A DNA stretch of 53,350 nt from Streptomyces sp. NRRL S-1022. GTDB taxonomy: Bacteria; Actinomycetota; Actinomycetes; Streptomycetales; Streptomycetaceae. The position numbers and the translations under genes are program-made. Positions 10,634 through 17,712 of this stretch are shown here, one piece after another. Location of the stretch: positions 1 through 53,350 of the forward strand of contig NZ_JOIU01000040.1 of NCBI RefSeq assembly GCF_000720135.1, read 5' to 3'. The notes beneath the pieces are model-generated. The model was not told the origin of the DNA. It worked only from the letters and a program-made list of their open reading frames with translations, and did not search any database. Position 1 is the first letter of the stretch. Each line of letters begins with the position of its first letter.

Positions 10634-10647
10634 TGAGAGCGCTCCCA
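10634..10647. promoter_or_regulatory. CebR-like operator 1 (TGAGAGCGCTCCCA)
   Basis: One mismatch from the CebR consensus TGGGAGCGCTCCCA, known from S. griseus and S. scabiei cellulose utilisation. It lies 37 bp upstream of the GH16 start. A LacI-family repressor released by cello- or laminari-oligosaccharides is the expected ligand; no cebR gene is in this window. Confidence 0.72.
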
Positions 10648-10655
10648 TGAGTGCT

Positions 10656-10669
10656 TGAGAGCGCTCTCA
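10656..10669. promoter_or_regulatory. CebR-like operator 2 (TGAGAGCGCTCTCA)
   Basis: Perfect 14-bp palindrome differing from the CebR consensus at two symmetric positions. Its centre is 22 bp from that of operator 1, about two helical turns, so both sites face the same side of the DNA and could be bound cooperatively. Confidence 0.7.
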
Positions 10670-10757
10670 GGTGCCGCCAATGTGCTCTCCGGGCCCGAGA
10701 CCGTCAAGACTTGAAACAGAGAAAGTCCTTGCGGGGCGGGGGAGTTCATCGGGTGAA

Positions 10758-10873
10758 GTCGACCGTATGGGGTCGTCCGCCCGTATGTGGTCGCCCGTAT
10801 GCGGTCTTCCTTATGCGGTCGTCCGTATCCAGTGGCCTGCATTCGGTCGTCCGTATCCGGTCGCCTGTATCCG
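10758..10873. repeat. Degenerate 14-bp (2x7) tandem array A
   Basis: Eight consecutive units with consensus GTCGyCCGTATsCG. All are 14 bp except the second, which carries a 4-bp insertion. Units 7 and 8 (10846-10873) differ from each other at only 2 positions. It fills the spacer between the GH16 operators and the GH4 gene. Rotated, the unit is GTATsCGGTCGyCC, the same word as the array at 36818-37013. It has no long open frame and no hairpin. Confidence 0.85.
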
Positions 10874-11000
10874 GGCAGATGGCGCCGGCGGGTCGCGCGC
10901 GGGCCGCGCGGGCTGCCGGCCGGTGTCGTGCCGGTGCTCCTCGTGGGACGGAGGTCTGCGGTCTGCTAGAAGGGTGCAGGCGCGGAAGGAAGGTGTGGGT

Positions 11001-12338
11001 GTGAAGCTGACGATTCTGGGTGGCGGGGGGTTCCGGGTTCCCCTTGTGTACGGCGCGCTGCTGACCGACCGTGCCGCGGGGCGGGTCACGGAAGTCGTTC
11101 TGCAGGATCCGGACGACCGCCGACTGTATGCGGTAACCCGTGTACTGGCGGAACAGTCCGCCGGTGTCCCCGACGCCCCGGCGGTGACCGCCACCACCGA
11201 TCTGGACGAGGCCCTGCGGGGCGCCGACTTCGTCTTCTCCGCGATCCGCGTCGGCGGCCTGGAGGGCCGGGCGGACGACGAACGGGTCGCGCTCGCGGAA
11301 GGCGTGCTGGGCCAGGAGACCGTCGGCGCGGGCGGGATCGCCTACGGTCTGCGCACGGTCCCCGTCGCCGTCGACATCGCCCGCCGCGTGGGCCGCCTCG
11401 CCCCGGACGCCTGGGTCATCAACTTCACCAACCCGGCCGGCCTGGTCACCGAGGCCATGTCCCGTCACCTCGGCGACCGCGTCATCGGCATCTGCGACTC
11501 CCCGGTCGGCCTGGGCCGCCGTATCGCCCGCGTCCTCGGCGCCGACCCGAAGGAGGCCTTCGTCGACTACGTCGGCCTCAACCACCTCGGCTGGGTGCGC
11601 GCCCTGCGGGTCGCCGGGCGCGACGAACTGCCGCGCCTGCTGGGCGATCCCGCGCTGCTCGGCTCCTTCGAGGAGGGCCGGCTGTTCGGCGCCGACTGGC
11701 TGCGCTCGCTCGGCGCGGTGCCCAACGAGTACCTGCACTACTACTACTTCAACCGGGAGACCGTCCGCGCCTACCAGGAGGCCGGGAAGACCCGCGGCGC
11801 CTTCCTGCGGGACCAGCAGGCCCGCTTCTACGCGGAGGCGGCCGGCCCCGGCGTCTCCGCCCTGCGCGCCTGGGACCGCACCCGCGCCGAGCGCGAGGCG
11901 ACGTACATGGCCGAGAACCGGGAGAGCGCCGGCGCGGGCGAACGCGAGGCCGAGGACCTGTCCGGCGGGTACGAGCAGGTCGCCCTGGCCCTGATGCGGG
12001 CCATCGCCCGGGACGAGCGCGCCACCCTGATCCTCAACGTCCGCAACCGCTCCACCCTCCCGGTCCTCGACGCCGACGCGGTGATCGAGGTCCCGTGCCT
12101 GGTCGACGCGAACGGTGCCCACCCGCTCGCCGCCGGCCCGCTGCCCGGGCACGCCACCGGCCTGGTGTGCTCGGTCAAGGCCGTCGAGCGCGAGGTGCTC
12201 GCCGCCGCCGAGTCGGGGTCCCGGGCGACCGCCGTGAAGGCCTTCGCGCTGCACCCGCTCGTCGACTCGGTCACCGTGGCCCGCAGGCTGGTCGAGCGCT
12301 ACACCGAGGTCCATCCGGGCCTGGCGTACCTGGCGTAG
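11001..12338 (+). CDS. GH4 family glycosidase, probably 6-phospho-beta-glucosidase
   Basis: 445-residue NAD- and divalent-metal-dependent GH4 enzyme. The N-terminus VKLTILGGGGFRVPLVYGAL is the nucleotide-binding fold. NFTNPAGLVTEAM, GICDSPVGLGRRI (metal-ligand cysteine) and YVGLNHLGW (metal-ligand histidine) follow the 6-phospho-beta-glucosidase subgroup rather than the alpha-galactosidase CHS form. The GTG at 11001 follows GGAAGGAAGG at good spacing. No PTS gene is nearby, so the source of phosphorylated substrate is unclear and the exact specificity is an inference. The upstream spacer holds the repeat array at 10758-10873, and 11126-11146 carries related heptads in frame. Confidence 0.9.
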   Translation: MKLTILGGGGFRVPLVYGALLTDRAAGRVTEVVLQDPDDRRLYAVTRVLAEQSAGVPDAPAVTATTDLDEALRGADFVFSAIRVGGLEGRADDERVALAEGVLGQETVGAGGIAYGLRTVPVAVDIARRVGRLAPDAWVINFTNPAGLVTEAMSRHLGDRVIGICDSPVGLGRRIARVLGADPKEAFVDYVGLNHLGWVRALRVAGRDELPRLLGDPALLGSFEEGRLFGADWLRSLGAVPNEYLHYYYFNRETVRAYQEAGKTRGAFLRDQQARFYAEAAGPGVSALRAWDRTRAEREATYMAENRESAGAGEREAEDLSGGYEQVALALMRAIARDERATLILNVRNRSTLPVLDADAVIEVPCLVDANGAHPLAAGPLPGHATGLVCSVKAVEREVLAAAESGSRATAVKAFALHPLVDSVTVARRLVERYTEVHPGLAYLA

Positions 12339-12340
12339 CC

Positions 12341-12372
12341 GCGCGGGGCCGCTCCGCCGGGCGGCCCCGCGC
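12341..12372 (+). terminator. Hairpin terminator after the GH4 gene
   Basis: Perfect 12-bp stem (GCGCGGGGCCGC / GCGGCCCCGCGC) with an 8-base loop, starting 2 bp after the GH4 stop codon. There is no T tract, which is usual for streptomycete terminators. Confidence 0.75.
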
Positions 12373-12417
12373 CGAGCTTCCGGCGACGGTCGGCCGGTGA
12401 AGCCGGCCGTGAGGCAC

Positions 12418-12489
12418 GGGCACGGGCAGGGGCAGGAACAGGGGCAGGGGTGGAGGCGGGGACAGGAGTAGGGGCAGGGGCCCGGGCGG
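12418..12489 (+). repeat. Degenerate hexamer array, G-rich, quadruplex-prone
   Basis: Twelve contiguous 6-bp units around GGGCAG (for example GGGCAC, GAACAG, GGGTGG, GGACAG, GAGTAG), ending 33 bp before the convergent ATP-grasp stop. Many GGG/GGGG runs on the plus strand give strong G-quadruplex potential in the 3' untranslated region of the GH4 transcript. Confidence 0.85.
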
Positions 12490-12522
12490 CGGGCCGGGGC
12501 GGGCCCGCGGCCGGCCGGTGGC

Positions 12523-13641
12523 CTAGAGCGGCAGGACCTCACCCGCCGTGGCGGCCCGTACCGGCGCCGGCACGGCGGGCAGCAGCACCCCGGACTCCGC
12601 CCGCTGCCGCGGGAGCGCCGCGGGCACCAGCGGGCGCGGCCCCGACACCACGGTGTAGTCCTCACCGAGGAACGGCGGCTCGATCGTGCCGGGGTCCTCG
12701 CCCAGCGCCAGCCGTACCGCCGCCCACGGCGCGTTCACCCCGCAGAGCGACAGCTGGTGCAGGCCTCCGGCGGGCCTCGTGTTGACGTCCAGCAGCACCG
12801 GACGGTCGCCGAGCATCCGGAACTGGATGTTGGACAGGTGGTGCAGCCCGAAGCCCTCCGCGATCAGCCGGGCCGGCGCCAGCCACCGCTCGTCCAGGGT
12901 GAAGCCCCGGCGGCGGCCGTTCTTGGTGCGTCCCACCGCGAGCCGCACCCGGTTGTCCGGCCCGGTCAGGCAGTCGACGGACACCTCGGGCTGCTCCAGA
13001 CGGGGCATCACCAGCCAGTCCACGGGCTCCTCGGCCCGCCGCAGCGCGTCCACGACCAGGTCCAGCTGGACGTACGGGCCCGGGAAACCGTTCAGGTGCG
13101 CCAGCGAGAAGGGCGCCCGGGTGACCATCCGGAAGCCGGCCCCGCCCGCGCCGGAGGCCGGCTTGAAGCAGGGCCGGTACCCGGACGCCTCCAACTCCTC
13201 GACGGCGGAAACGAGTTCGTCCGCGTTTCGGACCCGGTGCCACGGCGGCACCGGAACGCCCACGGAGCGCACCGCCTCGTACGCGGTCGCCTTGTCCTCG
13301 AAGACGGCGATCGCCTCGGGCGTCGGCGCTAGCAGGGCCGTACCCGCCGCCGCGAACTCGGCGCGGTGCGCCACGATCGCGGCCTGGTGCAGCCGGGGCA
13401 CGAACACGTCGATGCCGCGCCGGACGCACTGGTCGAGGGCGTACTCGGCGTACGCGGCCGGCGACAGGCCCTCCGGCTCCAAGCCGGCGGTGTCGGCGGC
13501 GGCCAGCACGGGGGAGTCCGGGTCGCCGTGCGTGGCGTGGATCTCCACCGCGCGGCCGCCGGGATTTCTCCGCAGCTGATCCATGAAGAACACGTTCTCC
13601 GCGTACGTGCGGTTGAGCCAGACGCGTACGCGAGAGAGCAT
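12523..13641 (-). CDS. ATP-grasp domain protein
   Basis: 372-residue cytoplasmic protein with an ATP-grasp carboxylate-amine ligase fold. The N-terminal domain contains GIDVFVPRLHQAAIVAHRAEF. The nucleotide-binding part has YRPCFKPASGAGGAGFRMVT, and the metal-binding end VLLDVNTRPAGGLHQLSLCGVN carries the expected D and N before R. The substrate cannot be read from sequence; relatives join an amine or amino acid to a carboxylate. ATG 13641 gives MLSRVRVWLNRTYAENVFFM. It is transcribed away from the phosphoesterase gene, with a 305-bp spacer. Confidence 0.85.
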   Translation of the reverse strand: MLSRVRVWLNRTYAENVFFMDQLRRNPGGRAVEIHATHGDPDSPVLAAADTAGLEPEGLSPAAYAEYALDQCVRRGIDVFVPRLHQAAIVAHRAEFAAAGTALLAPTPEAIAVFEDKATAYEAVRSVGVPVPPWHRVRNADELVSAVEELEASGYRPCFKPASGAGGAGFRMVTRAPFSLAHLNGFPGPYVQLDLVVDALRRAEEPVDWLVMPRLEQPEVSVDCLTGPDNRVRLAVGRTKNGRRRGFTLDERWLAPARLIAEGFGLHHLSNIQFRMLGDRPVLLDVNTRPAGGLHQLSLCGVNAPWAAVRLALGEDPGTIEPPFLGEDYTVVSGPRPLVPAALPRQRAESGVLLPAVPAPVRAATAGEVLPL

Positions 13642-13946
13642 GCAGGCCGCCTTTCGGGGGGCGTGCGGGCAGGGCGGAGCGGGCCCGTGCCCGGGCAGGG
13701 GGGAGGAAGGGTCACCGAATGGCCCCGTGAAAAAGGGGAGTTGAGGGCCCTGGTGTCGGGGTGATCATACGGCTTTCGAAGGCCCCCTCATGCAACGCGG
13801 GGATCACGGATTCCGGGGGACGCGGCCCCTTCGTCGACGCGCGGCACCGGCCCGGCGGGAAGCTGACACGCGGACAGGTTGCTCTTGTCCAGGGACCGGT
13901 CGATGTGTTCTTGTTGTGTCATCGGATGATCGGAAGGGGCGCGCAG
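13642..13946. promoter_or_regulatory. 305-bp divergent spacer, no gene seen
   Basis: Region between the ATP-grasp gene and the metallophosphoesterase. It must hold both promoters. GGAAGGGG at 13932-13939 is the ribosome site for the phosphoesterase. No convincing operator, repeat or small gene was recognised. Confidence 0.5.
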
Positions 13947-14852
13947 GTGGAGTCGACGGCCGGGGCCGGACAGCTGCTGGCCATCAGCGACCTGCACATC
14001 AGCTATCCGGACAACCGCGCCCTGGTCGAGGAGATGCGTCCGCACAGCGACGAGGACTGGCTGATCGTCGTCGGTGACGTCGCGGAGACCGTCGCCGACA
14101 TCCGCTGGGCCCTCGGCACCCTCGCCGGCCGCTTCCGCAAGGTGCTGTGGGCACCGGGCAACCACGAGCTGTGGACCCATCCGAGCGACCCGGTCACCCT
14201 GCGCGGCGCCGCCCGCTACGACCACCTGGTCGAGGTCTGCCGGGAACTGGGCGTCGTCACGCCCGAGGACCCCTACCCGGTGTGGCACGGCGCCGGCGGC
14301 CCGGTCGCCGTCGCCCCCCTCTTCCTGCTGTACGACTACTCGTACCTCCCGGCCGGCAGCACCACCAAGGCGGAGGGCCTGGCCTACGCCGAGAGCACCG
14401 GCATCATCTGCAACGACGAGTTCCTGCTGCATCCCGACCCCTACCCGAGCCGCGAGGCGTGGTGCCGGGCCCGGGTCGCCGAGACCGAGCGCAGGCTCGC
14501 CGAGCTGCCCGCGGACCTGCCGACCGTGCTGGCCGGCCACTGGCCGCTGCACCGGCACCCCACCGAGGTGCTCTGGCACCCCGAGTTCGCCATGTGGTGC
14601 GGCACCACGCTGACCGCCGACTGGCACCGCCGCTTCCGCGTCGCCACCATGGTCTACGGCCATCTGCACATCCCCCGCACCACCTGGCACGACGGAGTCC
14701 GCTTCCTGGAGGTCTCCGTCGGCTATCCCCGCGAGTGGCGCAAGCGCCCGGACCCGCCGGGAAGGCTGCGCCGTGTCCTGCCGATGGAGGTCGACGCAGG
14801 TGATCGAGGAGCTGCTCCCGGAGTCGGTCGTGGCCGTGGAGGCACGGGCTGA
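13947..14852 (+). CDS. Calcineurin-like metallophosphoesterase
   Basis: 301-residue dinuclear metallophosphoesterase. The metal ligands appear in order: LLAISDLHIS (DxH), LIVVGDVAE (GD), VLWAPGNHELW (GNHE), VLAGHWPLH (GH) and MVYGHLHIP (GHxH). Substrate unknown. The GTG at 13947 is chosen for GGAAGGGG at 7 bp; an ATG at 13926 is in frame but lacks a ribosome site. Its 3' end overlaps the phosphopantetheinyl transferase gene by 53 bp in a different frame, so the two are tightly co-expressed. From memory the same pair occurs at SCO6672/SCO6673. Confidence 0.93.
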   Translation: MESTAGAGQLLAISDLHISYPDNRALVEEMRPHSDEDWLIVVGDVAETVADIRWALGTLAGRFRKVLWAPGNHELWTHPSDPVTLRGAARYDHLVEVCRELGVVTPEDPYPVWHGAGGPVAVAPLFLLYDYSYLPAGSTTKAEGLAYAESTGIICNDEFLLHPDPYPSREAWCRARVAETERRLAELPADLPTVLAGHWPLHRHPTEVLWHPEFAMWCGTTLTADWHRRFRVATMVYGHLHIPRTTWHDGVRFLEVSVGYPREWRKRPDPPGRLRRVLPMEVDAGDRGAAPGVGRGRGGTG

Positions 14853-15501
14853 CGACCCGCTGTGGGACGCCCCGCTCTACCCGGCCGAGGAACCGCTCGT
14901 GGCCCGCTCGGTGGCCAAGCGGCGGCGCGAGTTCGCCGCCGTGCGCGGCTGCGCCCGGCGCGCCATGGAGAAGCTCGGCGTGCCGCCGCAGCCTGTCCTG
15001 ACCGGTGAACGCGGCGCCCCGCGCTGGCCGGACGGGCTGGCCGGCAGCATGACCCACTGCGACGGCTACTGCGCCGCCGCCCTGGTCCGCGCCACCGACC
15101 TGGCCTCCCTCGGCATCGACGCCGAACCCCACGGGCCGCTCCCGGAGGGTGTCGGCGCCTCCGTCTTCCTGCCCGCCGAGGCCACCCGGCTCGACGGGCT
15201 GGCCGCGCGGTGGCCCACCGTGCACTGGGACCGCCTCCTGTTCAGCGCCAAGGAGTCCGTCTACAAGGCGTGGTTCCCGCTCACCCGTATGTGGCTGGAC
15301 TTCTCCGAGGCCGACATCACCGTGCAGCCGGACGCCGACGGCGCACCGTACGGCACCCTGCGCGCCGTACTCCTGGTCCCCGGCCCCCTCGTCGGCGGCC
15401 GGCGGCTCCAGGTCTTCGAGGGCCGGTGGGCCGTGCGGGAGGGCGTGGTGGCCACGTCCGTGGTCATACCGCACGCCGGGGCCGAGCCGCCGCGGCCCTG
15501 A
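14800..15501 (+). CDS. Sfp-type 4'-phosphopantetheinyl transferase
   Basis: 233-residue enzyme that activates carrier proteins of polyketide, nonribosomal-peptide or fatty-acid synthases by moving phosphopantetheine from CoA to a serine. Hallmarks are GSMTHCDGYCAAAL, SLGIDAEPH (Mg-binding D and E) and LLFSAKESVYKAWFPLT (catalytic WxxKES-like motif). The GTG at 14800 has GGAGG 9 bp upstream (14786-14790) and starts inside the phosphoesterase gene. No synthase genes are in the window, so it presumably acts in trans on several pathways. Confidence 0.95.
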   Translation: MIEELLPESVVAVEARADDPLWDAPLYPAEEPLVARSVAKRRREFAAVRGCARRAMEKLGVPPQPVLTGERGAPRWPDGLAGSMTHCDGYCAAALVRATDLASLGIDAEPHGPLPEGVGASVFLPAEATRLDGLAARWPTVHWDRLLFSAKESVYKAWFPLTRMWLDFSEADITVQPDADGAPYGTLRAVLLVPGPLVGGRRLQVFEGRWAVREGVVATSVVIPHAGAEPPRP

Positions 15502-15567
15502 CCCCCGCGGCCGGCCCGCCACGGCCCTGACCCCCACGGCCGTACCGGCGCGGCGGCCCTGACGCCC
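15493..15567 (+). repeat. Tandem repeats starting at the PPTase stop codon
   Basis: The 14-mer CGGCCCTGACCCCC occurs at 15493 (containing the TGA stop), at 15522 exactly and at 15554 with one change, a period of about 30 bp. A separate 18-bp direct repeat, CCGGTGCGGCTCCTGGTG, lies at 15588-15605 and 15637-15654. The 260-bp spacer to the next gene appears built from such duplications and holds no gene I recognise. Confidence 0.75.
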
Positions 15568-15761
15568 CGCCGTGCCCGGCCCCCGCACCGGTGCGGCTCC
15601 TGGTGCCCCCGCGCCGACGGTTCCCGTGCCCCCGTGCCGGTGCGGCTCCTGGTGGGCGCGTCCCGCCGCCGGGACGGCCGCCGCCGTCGCGGTGCCGTCC
15701 CGGTGACGTCGACGTGACAGCGGCGGCGGTGGCACGGAACCGGCCCGACGGCTCCCGGTGC

Positions 15762-15992
15762 TCAGGCCGGCGGCGGGCACCACTCGCGCAGGAGCCGGAA
15801 GAACGCCTCCTCGTTGCCCGTCAGCCCCGCCCGGGCCAGCGCCTGCTCCGCCTCGGCGAGCACGGCGGGCGGGACGACGGCGGGCCGGTCCGCGTCCGGC
15901 GGCCCGTCGAAGGCTGCGCGCACCGTATGCAGCAGCCGCAGGTAGGCCTGGACGGCGGTACGCTCACGGTCGGTCAGTACGGCGGTGGGCAT
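15762..15992 (-). CDS. Small hypothetical protein (76 aa)
   Basis: 76-residue unrecognised protein, MPTAVLTDRERTAVQAYL... to ...FFRLLREWCPPPA. It looks all-helical and soluble, with a leucine/alanine-rich centre and a C-terminal cysteine. GGGGAG 7-12 bases before the ATG at 15992 supports translation. It is convergent with the PPTase gene and downstream of the ImmA/XRE pair, separated from them by a hairpin. No function is proposed. Confidence 0.6.
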   Translation of the reverse strand: MPTAVLTDRERTAVQAYLRLLHTVRAAFDGPPDADRPAVVPPAVLAEAEQALARAGLTGNEEAFFRLLREWCPPPA

Positions 15993-16155
15993 CGGTCGGC
16001 TCTCCCCGAGTAGGCGTCACGGTCACGCGCTCTGCGGCGCACCCCCCAGCTTGCCGCCCACCACTGACAACGCCGTCCGGCTCCGCGCCGGTTAGCCCGC
16101 TTAGCCGAGGCCGAACCGCCCCGGACCAGCGGCCGGACGCGGAAGAAACGGTTCA

Positions 16156-16177
16156 CTGCCGGCGCACCTGCCGGCAG
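16156..16177 (-). terminator. Hairpin after the ImmA-like gene
   Basis: Perfect 8-bp stem CTGCCGGC / GCCGGCAG with a 6-base loop, about 60 bp beyond the peptidase stop. The remainder of 15993-16239 shows no further gene. Confidence 0.5.
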
Positions 16178-16239
16178 CGGGACGGTGCCGCTCCGGCGCA
16201 CGGCGGCGCGGCGGACACCCCCGGGCCGGGCGGTCCCGG

Positions 16240-16800
16240 TCAGCCGTGCTGGCCCGGGTACCCCAGCGACGCCTCGATGCGGCCCGCCACGCCGTCCCGG
16301 TGCACCGGCACCCGCAGCGCCGAACCCGCAAGCCACGTGCGGCACTTGCTGCCCAGCAGCAGACCGAAGGTCTCGGCGTCCCGCTCCTCCGCGAGGTCGA
16401 AACGGGTCCGGGCCGCGACCCGCTGCACCGCCGCCTGCAACGCCACCTGGTCGGTGTCGTCGCCGCGCAGCAGCCGCGTCGCCGCGCCGACCCCCTCCAC
16501 ATGCAGCCCGCAGTGGTCGGCCTGCATGTGCCACAGCTCATGACCGAGGATCACCAACTGGTGGTCGGGAGCGGTGCGTTCCTCCACCACCACGACGTCC
16601 CGGTCGGTCAGGTCCAGCCACAGCCCGCTGGCCGTGCCGGGCGGGAAGGCGGCCGTACGGAAGTGCACCGGACGGCCGCGGCGCCGGCTCATCGCCGCGC
16701 ACAGCGCCCGGTACAGCTCGTCCGGCGGCGCGGGCGCGGGCAGGTCCAGCCCGCCCACCAGCTCGTTGCACAGCCGGCGCATGTCCCTGCCGATGCCCAC
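16240..16800 (-). CDS. ImmA/IrrE-type metallopeptidase-like protein
   Basis: About 186 residues with a zinc-peptidase motif LVILGHELWHMQADHCG (HExxH) at mid-protein. Proteins of this type (ImmA, IrrE, COG2856) cleave or regulate a partner XRE repressor, and the partner here is the gene immediately upstream. The GTG at 16800 follows a GGGGGAGGA site and lies 14 bp after the XRE stop. The spacing to the site is short, and an ATG 15 bp further in is possible. C-terminal residues (RDAETFGLLLGSKCRTWL) match streptomycete relatives annotated as toxin components; toxicity itself is not shown here. Confidence 0.82.
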   Translation of the reverse strand: MGIGRDMRRLCNELVGGLDLPAPAPPDELYRALCAAMSRRRGRPVHFRTAAFPPGTASGLWLDLTDRDVVVVEERTAPDHQLVILGHELWHMQADHCGLHVEGVGAATRLLRGDDTDQVALQAAVQRVAARTRFDLAEERDAETFGLLLGSKCRTWLAGSALRVPVHRDGVAGRIEASLGYPGQHG

Positions 16801-16814
16801 AGTCCTCCCCCGGC

Positions 16815-17471
16815 TCACGACTCGGGCCGCTTGACGCTCTCCAGGAGCATGTCGAGCCACTCGGCGACCTTGTCCCGGTGCTGGTCGGTGGGCAACTGCG
16901 CGGCCCGCCAGGCGATTCCGCGCACGCCGTGGTCCTGCAGCAGCCGCTCCAGCGGATCCTCCGTGGCCGCGGCGGCGGCCCGCTCCCGGTCGGCGAGCTT
17001 CTGCAGCAGTTCCTGCTCGGTGCGCTGCAGCGCACCCGCCAGCGCCTCGGGATCCTCCGCGGTGAGGAAGCCGGCGTGCACCCGGAAGAAGCGCTGCAGC
17101 GCGTCGCAGTGCTCCATGGTGGGCCGCCGGTCGCCGTTGATGAGGGCGCCGGCCTGCTGCCGGGACATCCCGGCGCCGTCGGCGATCTCCTGCTGGGTGT
17201 AGCGGCGTCCGCCCGGCTTCAGCCGGGTGCGGCGCAGCAGGTCCAGGCGCTGCAGGAAACGGGCCTGGACGTCCGGCTCACCCGCGGGACGGCCGCTCAG
17301 CAGGGCCCTGACCACCGGCTCCGGCACCCCGCAGGCGATGGAGAGCCGCCCGACGTCGAAGACCTCGGCGTGCGGCACACCGAGGCGGTCGGCGAGCGCG
17401 GTGACGCGGGCGACGACGGCCGGCAGCTGGGCGGTCGCCGAGGCGCCCGGATCCTCGTAGCCATCCGTCAC
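16815..17471 (-). CDS. XRE-family transcriptional regulator, partner of the ImmA-like peptidase
   Basis: 218-residue DNA-binding protein. A canonical XRE HTH lies about residues 90-130 (YTQQEIADGAGMSRQQAGAL, then INGDRRPT). A weaker HTH-like stretch precedes it at about 40-60 (RLSIACGVPEPVVRALLSG), suggesting a duplicated DNA-binding module. The C-terminal third is charged and helical (LQRTEQELLQKLADRERAAA). The operon order XRE then HExxH peptidase is the ImmR/ImmA arrangement, where the peptidase inactivates the repressor on a signal. No mobile element is attached here. Confidence 0.85.
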   Translation of the reverse strand: MTDGYEDPGASATAQLPAVVARVTALADRLGVPHAEVFDVGRLSIACGVPEPVVRALLSGRPAGEPDVQARFLQRLDLLRRTRLKPGGRRYTQQEIADGAGMSRQQAGALINGDRRPTMEHCDALQRFFRVHAGFLTAEDPEALAGALQRTEQELLQKLADRERAAAAATEDPLERLLQDHGVRGIAWRAAQLPTDQHRDKVAEWLDMLLESVKRPES

Positions 17472-17582
17472 CGACAGAACTCCTACGTCTCTAGAGGGCT
17501 TCAGATGCGTCCGTGCTTCTCACGAGCGATCGCCGTGAACTTCCCGGAGAGTAGCCGGTGTCTCGAACTCACATCCAGGTGT

Positions 17583-17665
17583 CGCCACAACTGTGGCGAA
17601 TTTCAGCCGTCAACCGGCATGAAATGCCACGATAGTTGACACGGCTCTCGCCGGGGCAGCAGGAT
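17583..17665. promoter_or_regulatory. Dyad-rich divergent promoter region (XRE gene / MmyB-like gene)
   Basis: Two inverted repeats lie side by side: CGCCACA-AC-TGTGGCG (17583-17598) and GGCAT-GAA-ATGCC (17616-17628). They are followed by TTGACA (17636-17641) and CAGGAT 18 bp on, a reasonable plus-strand promoter. The dyads are candidate binding sites for the adjacent XRE protein, an inference from position. The rest of 17472-17712 shows no gene. Confidence 0.55.
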
Positions 17666-17712
17666 CGCATCGCCGCGAGAAAGGCCGCAGAGGCAAGAGG
17701 GGTGACCTCCCG

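Noticed and set aside
16240..17471. Integrative element control module, as with ImmA/ImmR of ICEBs1.
   Set aside because: The gene pair fits, but there is no integrase, tRNA target or direct-repeat boundary in the window.
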